A DNA stretch of 64,000 nucleotides from Trichomonas vaginalis G3. Taxonomy: Eukaryota; Parabasalia; Trichomonadida; Trichomonadidae. The stretch is from NCBI RefSeq assembly GCF_026262505.1, contig NC_067206.1, positions 24,505,896 to 24,569,895 on the forward strand, written 5' to 3'. A program made the position numbers and the translations under genes. Shown one piece after another: positions 17,695 to 23,683 of this stretch. The stretch's first letter is position 1. Each line of letters begins with the position of its first letter. Below the pieces are notes generated by a model, which made no database searches, was not told the origin of the DNA, and worked only from the letters and a program-made list of their open reading frames with translations.

Positions 17695-18096
17695 TTACAT
17701 TCCCCACGTTTGAGGCGGTTGCGGTTGGTTATTGTTTACCCACTGTTGTGCATGGTTATATCCTCTGTTAAAGAATCTTTCACCTTGGTCCATATAGTGC
17801 CCTGCTTGGTTATAGTAGTCATTTGCTTTGTTATAGTAGTTTCCTGCTTGTCTTCCTACATTGTCCATCCATCCTTGAACTTTTCCTCTTGTTTCAGGAT
17901 TTGGAATAAGATTTGCTGCATCTCGTGCTACCTCCCAACCTTTCTGTACAGTTTGTATAATAGGTTGTGCTTTCTCTTTAAGTATACCTAATGTACTCAA
18001 AATCTTCCTTCCAATTCCAAATGCACCTCTGGCTATTGTTCCCACTGCGGGCAAAAATCTGGATGCAACTCCTGCTAATGCGCCAAATAAACCCAT
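17695..18096 (-). CDS. Virion-like protein with N-terminal amphipathic Gly/Ala helix
   Basis: This 133-residue protein begins MGLFGALAGVASRFLPAVGT, an amphipathic Gly/Ala-rich start with MG at the very N-terminus. Asn/Tyr/Gln-rich repeats ('YYNKANDYYNQAGHYMDQGE') and a Pro/Gln tail follow. The shape recalls membrane-active minor capsid proteins such as adenovirus pVI and small Polinton virion proteins, but no sequence match can be shown by eye. A second, smaller protein with the same start pattern is at 21467-21709. It shares a 16-bp divergent start element with the integrase gene. Confidence 0.55.
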   Translation of the reverse strand: MGLFGALAGVASRFLPAVGTIARGAFGIGRKILSTLGILKEKAQPIIQTVQKGWEVARDAANLIPNPETRGKVQGWMDNVGRQAGNYYNKANDYYNQAGHYMDQGERFFNRGYNHAQQWVNNNQPQPPQTWGM

Positions 18097-18112
18097 TTCT
18101 TATGGGTAAAAA
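18097..18112. promoter_or_regulatory. Shared divergent start element before the integrase
   Basis: Only 16 bases (TTCTTATGGGTAAAAA) separate the outward-facing ATGs at 18096 and 18113. Both strands show the T-run/RTAAAA layout found before other genes of the element. Confidence 0.45.
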
Positions 18113-19072
18113 ATGACGAATCCAAACAAGGACCCCTATGTTTCTAAGGCAACAAAGAAAGCACTCATGATAAAAATCTTTAGTTCAACACCAAATGCTT
18201 GGTTTATGGATATCTTGGAAAACATTCCGAGGTATAGAGAAGATGGACCACCATACTGGCTAATATTTGTCGGTCAAAACACAAGATACTGTGAAGCCAT
18301 ACCATTACAGTCCAAAAATATTTTAGATGTGAAAACTGCTTTGACAATATTCGTTGACAAATACCATCCAACAAAACTGACATCTGACTGTGAAAGTTCT
18401 TTCAAATCAGACGATATTAAAAACTATCTGCGTTCAAAAAATGTAAACCAATATTTCATTGTCGACCAAAACCATTCTGCTCTTGGTGTCATTGACAGTT
18501 GTATAAAAATCTTAAGAGACTTAAATCAACCACAAGGTGGTGAGGTAGATGAAATGTCATATGACGACAAATATAGACACTTCTCCATGGCAAAGATGAG
18601 ACAAGTTTTAAATATTTACAATAGCCGTAAACAAAAAGGTTTGGGAAACCACTCCCCCGAAGAAATGAAAAACAACCCTGACTTAGAGAAAGACTATATA
18701 TTTAATAGTTTAGTCAAAAGAGACAAACAAGAAAGAATGCCAGGCTTCAAACTTAAGAAAGGTGACAAAGTAAAAATAGAAATACCTAAACGCGACCCAT
18801 ATGAAAATACTATTGACTATGACAACAATGGGAACTCGACAGGTACTCGCATTCGTGTTCGTAAAAATAGAAGAAAGTATACAAGAGAATATTATGAAGT
18901 TTTAGGCAAACATGGCAAAATGTACACACTGCAAGCAGAAGATAAAACTACTATTGTCAGACCTCGTTTCAAACTTGTCAAAGTTCAAGGTGGTATACTT
19001 TCAAAGACAGTTCCTAACAAATATAAGACAACTCCTGACGAATATGCTAAAGAAGTTGAAAATGACGACTAA
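18113..19072 (+). CDS. Retrovirus-type integrase (rve fold)
   Basis: This intact 319-residue protein has an RNase H-like core. The first Asp is in 'WFMDILENIPRY', the second in 'LTSDCESSF', and the third acidic position lies 35 residues further in 'QNHSALGVIDSCIKILRD', where Asp replaces the usual Glu. The C-terminal part is basic ('RIRVRKNRRKYTREYYEVL') and resembles an SH3-like DNA-binding domain. No N-terminal HHCC zinc finger is visible, and the protein starts close to the core. It would insert the element into host DNA. Its stop codon overlaps the stop of the convergent tail-fibre gene. Confidence 0.8.
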   Translation: MTNPNKDPYVSKATKKALMIKIFSSTPNAWFMDILENIPRYREDGPPYWLIFVGQNTRYCEAIPLQSKNILDVKTALTIFVDKYHPTKLTSDCESSFKSDDIKNYLRSKNVNQYFIVDQNHSALGVIDSCIKILRDLNQPQGGEVDEMSYDDKYRHFSMAKMRQVLNIYNSRKQKGLGNHSPEEMKNNPDLEKDYIFNSLVKRDKQERMPGFKLKKGDKVKIEIPKRDPYENTIDYDNNGNSTGTRIRVRKNRRKYTREYYEVLGKHGKMYTLQAEDKTTIVRPRFKLVKVQGGILSKTVPNKYKTTPDEYAKEVENDD

Positions 19073-20597
19073 GCAATTCTATACCATGCGTAAACTGTCA
19101 TGTAAGGTGGCATGTATTCTTTACTTTGTCCCGTTGTTTGCGTATATCCTGAAACCAAATGTGTATGGCTTCCTCCTCCCTGAGTGTCATCCCAGTAACA
19201 ATTTATAGCAAAATCAACGTCGTCTTTAACATCATATCCTTTACCTTTTGTCATTCTTGACCAATCCCAATATCTATGCTTATGCCAACCTTCTAGAGAT
19301 GTACTTAAATTTATGTAATGACTGTGCGCAGGTAGGTTTTCACCTGAAATCGTTTTACTTCCACCTGTTTCCTTTGAAGAGTTTGCACAATACAAAAACC
19401 TGTCGACTATTTGAGTCCAAGTTCCAAAACCAAGTACTACTTCTGGTCTGGTAGAGTTCATTGAAACATACAATGAGCCAACCGGGTAATAAGATTCGGC
19501 AAAATTTGTTTAAGCACATTGAGTTCCTGTCTTAGATGTATAATACTATTGTCATTAGATATCAAAGTATCTACAAGACTTGTTGCCGGTGGTATTGTTG
19601 GAGCTTTACTTGGCAAGGTTGTGTTTAGTGTAATATCATCTGCTGTAAAAGTTGTAAAACTTGTATGTGTATGTCCAACGTCACTTTTCCTGTTTAAGGT
19701 TTCTTGTAAGTTTGTAATATTTGCAATGGTATGTGTATGTCCAACGTCACTTTTCCTGTTTAAGGTTTCTTGTAAGTTTGTAATATTTGCAATGGTATGT
19801 GTATGTCCAACGTCACTTTTCCTGTTTAAGGTTTCTTGTAAGTTTGTAATATTTGCAATGGTATGTGTATGTCCAACGTCACTTTTCCTGTTTAAGGTTT
19901 CTTGTAAGTTTGTAATATTTGCAATGGTATGTGTATGGTTCTTGTCAGCTTTGCCATCTAACTTTTCTTGTAAGTTTGTAATATTTGCAATGGTATGTGT
20001 ATGAGTCTTGTCAGCTTTGCCATCTAACTTTTCTTGTAAGTTTGTAATATTTGCAATGGTATGTGTATGAGTCTTTTTAGAATATTCGTTTTCAGCTCTT
20101 GTCACTTCACTTGACATTTTATTGTCAACATATGTTTTGTCAGCTTTGTTGTCAACATCTGCTTTTGTTGCATATGTTGCATCTGCTCTGTCATGTTCTT
20201 CTTGAACTTTTTCAATGACATACTCTTTGTCAGCTTTCTTTTCAACATCTGCTTTTGTTGCATATGTTGCATCTGCTCTGTCATGTTCTTCTTGAACTTT
20301 TTCAATGACATATTCTTTGTCAGCTTTGTTGTCAACATCTGCTTTCAAAAGAAGTTCATCTATAGGTTTCTCGTTTAAAGTTCCTTTTGTTGGATTTACA
20401 CAGACAGTATGGTTCTTATTGTCTTGAAATAGAAACTCATCTGTCATTGGGTTTAATGTCAGTTTTAAGTTTCCTTCTTTCAATGACTCAGATATCTTAG
20501 AATAGTTTGAAAAGTTTGTTGTGTTCTTATTTAGAGCTTGCAAAATGAGTTGTCGGTTGTGTTTTATTTCTCTCATAGACGCTGTTTCTTTCGACAT
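19069..20597 (-). pseudogene. Phage-like tail fibre with HTH repeats and collar-type tip, one frameshift
   Basis: Read minus from 20597. An N-terminal stretch is followed by 'YATKADVDNKADKTYVDNKM'-style coiled repeats, then at least six near-identical repeats around 'HTHTIANITNLQE' of about 66 bases, as in bacteriophage tail-fibre repeats. The C-terminal domain, one frame over from about 19500, has 'YPVGSLYVSMNSTRPEVVLG', 'LPAHSH', 'GGGSHTH' and 'PPYMTVYAWYRIA', the layout of Gram-positive phage collar or baseplate tip domains. Total about 509 codons. It would be a trimeric receptor-binding fibre (inference from the phage families). The shift is in the GCTTAAACAAATTTT stretch near 19500-19512. 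The product at 58054-59100 shares the tip. Confidence 0.75.
19700..20075. repeat. In-gene tandem repeats of about 63-66 bp in the tail fibre
   Basis: Six units encode the HTH-IANITNLQ repeat. Four central ones are virtually identical at the base level, two are variants. Such near-identity points to recent expansion or homogenisation, which would change fibre length. Confidence 0.85.
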
Positions 20598-20615
20598 TTT
20601 TATTCTAGATAAAAT

Positions 20616-21464
20616 ATGCTTTCAATAGAAAAAGAAAATTCAAGAGTTGCTACAACTAAACCATTAGATGAACTTTTTACGAATGTCGGTCAAAAGTTTG
20701 AGACAGAGACCGTAAAGCATGAAGGCTATCGTTTTGACTACCCACTAAGATGGTTAAGAGACCCATCCGTCACAAAAGCTATTGGCTTTCGTAGAATGAA
20801 GTTCATTTCAGAAGCCATACATGGTTTCCCATTTACGGTCGCTTTTGAAATTCGATACTATAACAAAGAAAAACGTACGTATGAGAAATTTGAACAGGGA
20901 AAACTTTTACAAGTTAGTTTGCTTGTAAACTTAGAAACAACTCTTCAAGCTTTTCAAGAAAAAATAAACGATATCTATCTCGAATATGCAAAACAGTACA
21001 ACATTGACGAAGGAGAGTACCATCTCGATATTTTATATGACAGGAAAAATGCAACTGTTAAAATCAATAGAATAGAAGACCTTGGAGACAACGTTTATAT
21101 TTCTACAAAATATAACAACTTGGCATGGTATAGATTTTTGAGGATGTTAAATCAGCCTGCATGGTATCCAGTACACCCGGACTATTATGAAGTCGAAAAC
21201 CCTAATGGAACATATGAAAATGTTTTCGACCCAGATGCTATTATTGTTCATGCTTCATTTTCTGGCGCCCAAAACTCTTTCTTATGCTTGGCAAATGACT
21301 TTTACGAAAAAGCTACAAAGCTATATGAACCACCGAGTGGAAGTATTTCAGACTTTCAAGTATGGTTTACAACAGATGGAAGAAAGAGAATAGTTCCATT
21401 ATACCATGCGTTTTACTTAGAACTTAGTCTCATATACAACTACTATCGAACGGTAAAAATATAA
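20616..21464 (+). CDS. Putative virion protein paired with the tail fibre
   Basis: This intact 282-residue protein starts after TTTTATTCTAGATAAAAT, 18 bp from the divergent fibre start. It is beta-rich with many aromatics ('NLAWYRFLRMLNQPAWYPVH'), and the last third ('SISDFQVWFTTDGRKRIVPL') ends in a Leu/Tyr strand. A protein of similar size next to the fibre in element 2 (59125-59865) has a comparable final segment, suggesting equivalent fibre-associated or spike-base proteins (inference). No family motif recognised. Its stop is 3 bp from a convergent stop. Confidence 0.5.
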   Translation: MLSIEKENSRVATTKPLDELFTNVGQKFETETVKHEGYRFDYPLRWLRDPSVTKAIGFRRMKFISEAIHGFPFTVAFEIRYYNKEKRTYEKFEQGKLLQVSLLVNLETTLQAFQEKINDIYLEYAKQYNIDEGEYHLDILYDRKNATVKINRIEDLGDNVYISTKYNNLAWYRFLRMLNQPAWYPVHPDYYEVENPNGTYENVFDPDAIIVHASFSGAQNSFLCLANDFYEKATKLYEPPSGSISDFQVWFTTDGRKRIVPLYHAFYLELSLIYNYYRTVKI

Positions 21465-21466
21465 TT

Positions 21467-21709
21467 TTAATACGGTTGAGGTGTTGGATTTGGTTGCCAA
21501 CTAGACTGTGGTGCAGGTTCAGGCTGTTGTATAACAGGAGCTTGTTCTTCTGGTTCAGGGTCTTTAGGTATAATACCAACGAACTGACCTACTCTTTTAC
21601 CAATATTTTTGACTCCGTTCCAAATTCCTCTTCCGACAGATTTTATTCCATTCCATATACCTCTTCCAACATTTCGAAAGAAGTTTCCTATTCTTCCAAA
21701 GAAACCCAT
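21467..21709 (-). CDS. Small virion-like protein with amphipathic repeats
   Basis: This 80-residue protein begins MGFFGRIGNFFRNVGRGIWN. Two or three 'GRGIWNGIKSV'-type repeats form a basic amphipathic helix, followed by a Pro/Gln/Glu tail. MG at the N-terminus would allow myristoylation, though this is not shown. It has the same plan as the protein at 17695-18096: a membrane-active-looking helix and a disordered tail. The start element TTTTAC-ATATA-GTAAAATG is a clean inverted repeat. Confidence 0.55.
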   Translation of the reverse strand: MGFFGRIGNFFRNVGRGIWNGIKSVGRGIWNGVKNIGKRVGQFVGIIPKDPEPEEQAPVIQQPEPAPQSSWQPNPTPQPY

Positions 21710-21727
21710 TTTACTATATGTAAAAAT

Positions 21728-22090
21728 CTAATGTCCGCCTAGTCTCTTACGTTTCCTGTTGAGTTCCATTGCATTCTTTAACTGGAGCTCATACATTCTA
21801 TTTCTCCTCTGGTAGAAAACATACTCTGGGTCAACTCCTGTGTTCGCGTCATCTGCATAAAGTTGTTTATATCCCACTTCAGGGTTTGTATAAAACTCTT
21901 TCCATCTCATATTTGCATACCATGGTGGCAAGCCTAACGCAGCGTCATTTGACATGGCAGTTTGCATTTGTACATCTGTTGGCACTTGACCATAGTTTGC
22001 CATTGCAGTTTGTATTCTAACTTCATTTGGAATATTCTCTGGGTTTGGTTGTCCAGGTTGCTGTGCATTCGCTAAGTTCTGTGCGTCCAT
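21728..22090 (-). CDS. Uncharacterised Maverick protein with basic C-terminus
   Basis: A 120-residue intact protein, starting after TTTTTATCTAATATTAAATG. The N-terminus is Gln/Asn/Pro-rich and contains a repeated 'VRIQTAMANYGQVP' / 'VQMQTAMSNDAALG' motif. An aromatic segment ('LPPWYANMRWKEFYTNPEVG') and a helical end with 'NRKRKRLGGH' follow. It lies in a run of same-strand small genes with 18-20 bp gaps. A virion or DNA-condensing role is possible from the basic end, but there is no direct evidence. Confidence 0.5.
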   Translation of the reverse strand: MDAQNLANAQQPGQPNPENIPNEVRIQTAMANYGQVPTDVQMQTAMSNDAALGLPPWYANMRWKEFYTNPEVGYKQLYADDANTGVDPEYVFYQRRNRMYELQLKNAMELNRKRKRLGGH

Positions 22091-22113
22091 TTAATATTAG
22101 ATAAAAATATCTC

Positions 22114-22245
22114 TTACGAGTACATATACTGGACATTTGCAGGCATTGGTTCATCTTCATATTCTCTATATCTTTCTGCCACGTCAAATAAATAAATGAC
22201 ACAATGGAAAAAACCTAAAACTAACAATCCGATTTCAAACCACAT
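22114..22245 (-). CDS. Small single-pass membrane protein overlapping the methylase end
   Basis: Read minus from the ATG at 22245 to a TAA at 22114: 43 residues, with a hydrophobic segment ('IGLLVLGFFHCVIYLF') near the N-terminus and a charged tail ('RYREYEDEPMP'). It overlaps the last 25 bases of the methylase gene. A hydrophobic stretch followed by a charged tail in an otherwise empty spacer argues for a real gene, but the length leaves doubt. Small membrane proteins occur in many dsDNA viruses. Confidence 0.45.
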   Translation of the reverse strand: MWFEIGLLVLGFFHCVIYLFDVAERYREYEDEPMPANVQYMYS

Positions 22246-23048
22246 TTACTTACCAATAAAATTTCTTTGTTATGACACTTTCTCCAGTTTATAGGACCTC
22301 TCTCATATTCTATCTTATCGTATCTAAACTCATAGTCATGTATGTCCTCTAACCATCTCATGACACTTTCCAAACCACTTTTATCGGATGTAAAGTAAAA
22401 GCATGGACAGTTATGTAAAACGTCTAAAGTTTCTAAAGAGTCTCTCAAAGTCCAGTCTACCTGGTATTGAAAATCCCATGTGTTATAGAACGGCGGGTCC
22501 ACTATAAAGAAAACATTTTCCTTGTCTTTATATTTTTCATACAACTCTGTCCAATGACATCTCACAAACTCTATACCCTCAATATATTTTTCTATGTCCT
22601 CTTTGAAAACATTTGTATAGTTAAGATATAAAACTTTTGACATAAGTGTTTCAATGTCATGAACTCTTATAGCACCACTATATAATAGTCTAGCAGATAT
22701 ACTATTCCAGTCTATATATTCTGCTTTTTTCAAAACCTCTCTCACAATATTTTTCTTATCTAATGGTATACGTTCCATCTTACCTATAGGTATCTTTTCT
22801 TTTAACGCTTTCAATATATTGTTTGTGTCTGGTATATGTTTGAGACGGTCCATATAGTTGTCGAAGTCATTGCATATAATCTTTGAGTCTGGGAATATTG
22901 TATGACATAAATGGGATATATAGAAACTTCCACCGAACAAATCTACAAATGTTAGACCATTCGGTAGTTTCTTAAGTTCTCTCAATATAATATCTTTACA
23001 TTTACTCTTATTTCCAAAGAAGGGTAACGGTGGTTTTGTAAAATTCAT
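22221..23048 (-). CDS. DNA N6-adenine methyltransferase (Dam/D12 class)
   Basis: This intact 275-residue protein has the D12-class layout: 'PPLPFFGNKSKCKDIIL' at the N-terminus (SAM-binding PFxGxK form), 'LTFVDLFGGSFYISHL' as motif I, and the catalytic 'FFIVDPPFYNTW' (DPPF, a form of DPPY) near residue 185. It would methylate adenines in DNA. Trichomonads are known to carry 6mA as a main DNA mark, and Maverick-borne methylases have been proposed as the source. Upstream there are two GTCACTTTT initiator-like sequences besides the A/T start element. It is the last gene before the terminal-repeat-like block. Confidence 0.85.
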   Translation of the reverse strand: MNFTKPPLPFFGNKSKCKDIILRELKKLPNGLTFVDLFGGSFYISHLCHTIFPDSKIICNDFDNYMDRLKHIPDTNNILKALKEKIPIGKMERIPLDKKNIVREVLKKAEYIDWNSISARLLYSGAIRVHDIETLMSKVLYLNYTNVFKEDIEKYIEGIEFVRCHWTELYEKYKDKENVFFIVDPPFYNTWDFQYQVDWTLRDSLETLDVLHNCPCFYFTSDKSGLESVMRWLEDIHDYEFRYDKIEYERGPINWRKCHNKEILLVSKCGLKSDC

Positions 23049-23127
23049 TTATATATAATAATAAAAATGTTTTTTCCTGAAAAGTGACAGAAAAGTGACA
23101 AAACATGTACGAAGAAGTCTTGAAAAT

Positions 23128-23195
23128 TCAAGAGGGTAGAAAAGAGGTTAGAAAAGAGGTTATATCTAACCTTCTACCCTAAACATTATTTTTGT
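23128..23195. repeat. Terminal-repeat-like block near the right end of element 1
   Basis: CAAGAGGGTAGAAAAGAGG, GTTAGAAAAGAGG, GTTATATCTAACC and TTCTACCCTAAACATTATTT: the same architecture as the inverted termini of the single-gene unit at 9.68-10.79 kb. Flanking sequence contains TACGAAGAAGTCTTGA twice (about 23108 and 23205). Related TTGTCAAGACTTCTTCG sequence is found in the 54.4 kb repeats. Confidence 0.55.
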
Positions 23196-23309
23196 CTGAT
23201 TTTACGAAGAAGTCTTGACAAAACATGAAAACATATATAATTTGTGAAAAGCTCCTGGAAGACCCGTATATAAGAACTTCATTTATACTAAACATCTTCA
23301 GGGCTAGAA

Positions 23310-23336
23310 GGCACGAAGTGCCTGGAAGCCCCACTA

Positions 23337-23370
<34 letters not shown>
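23310..23370 (+). other. GC-rich hairpin followed by a run of 32 T
   Basis: GGGCT-AGA-AGGCAC-GAA-GTGCCT-GGA-AGCCC (23310-23331) forms a near-perfect stem-loop. CACTACC and an uninterrupted T32 (23339-23370) follow. This might be the 3' end of a small RNA with a T-run terminator, an insertion boundary or retroposed poly(A) tail on the other strand, or an assembly artefact in a homopolymer. I cannot decide between these. Confidence 0.35.
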
Positions 23371-23373
<3 letters not shown>

Positions 23374-23683
23374 TATCAAAAACATATAGTAGTACAAAGA
23401 TGAGAAATATATCTTCACATAACATAGTTAAAAAATAAGCCATATTTTACTTACTAACCTGCTTTCAAAATTGAATCGCCTTGCCAGTAAACTACCAATG
23501 ATGGGTTTGAATTTTACCTGGCAAAATCCGTAAGATGTAAACCCGCGGTAAAAGTTCTCAAAATTGAGGGAAGGCTTGGCCATATAAATATATAGCTTAA
23601 TTTCCAATTATGCTAAAATATATATAGATATTTGCATTGAGTAAACATATGATTTTTGTTTTTATACAATAAACATAATATTT
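23371..23683. other. Intergenic spacer, no gene; contains a dispersed ~85-bp motif
   Basis: No open frame of interest. The stretch 23509-23592 (GAATTTTACCTGGCAAAATC ... AGTTCTCAAAATTGAGGG ... TTGGCCATATAAATAT) is about three-quarters identical to the minus strand of 46650-46735. See the separate repeat entries. Confidence 0.5.
23509..23592 (+). repeat. Dispersed ~85-bp conserved motif, copy 1
   Basis: It contains CCGTA, AGTTCTCAAAATTGAGGG (a CTCAA-AA-TTGAG inverted repeat) and TTGGCCATATAAATAT. The order and spacing match the opposite-strand copy at 46650-46735 with one gap. A TATAAATA sequence lies about 13 bases after the GAGGG. Confidence 0.6.

Larger units (their letters stand above)
1..23200. 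mobile_element. Maverick/Polinton element 1 (left end outside the window)
   Basis: This region carries the Polinton gene set: double jelly-roll capsid, penton-like protein, SF3 helicase, FtsK/A32-like ATPase, PolB, retrovirus-type integrase, plus a tail fibre and a Dam-like methylase. Genes are compact, with divergent starts 16-36 bp apart and convergent stops that touch. The left end lies beyond position 1. The right limit is set near 23.2 kb, where a terminal-repeat-like block of AAGAGG/TAGAAA units is followed by host-type intergenic sequence. Several genes have frameshifts while others (ATPase, integrase, methylase) are open, so this is a partly decayed copy. The exact terminus and target-site duplication were not identified. 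Confidence 0.85.

Noticed and set aside
18113-19072. LTR retrotransposon from the integrase
   Set aside because: No reverse transcriptase, gag or LTR nearby; the neighbours are Polinton genes.
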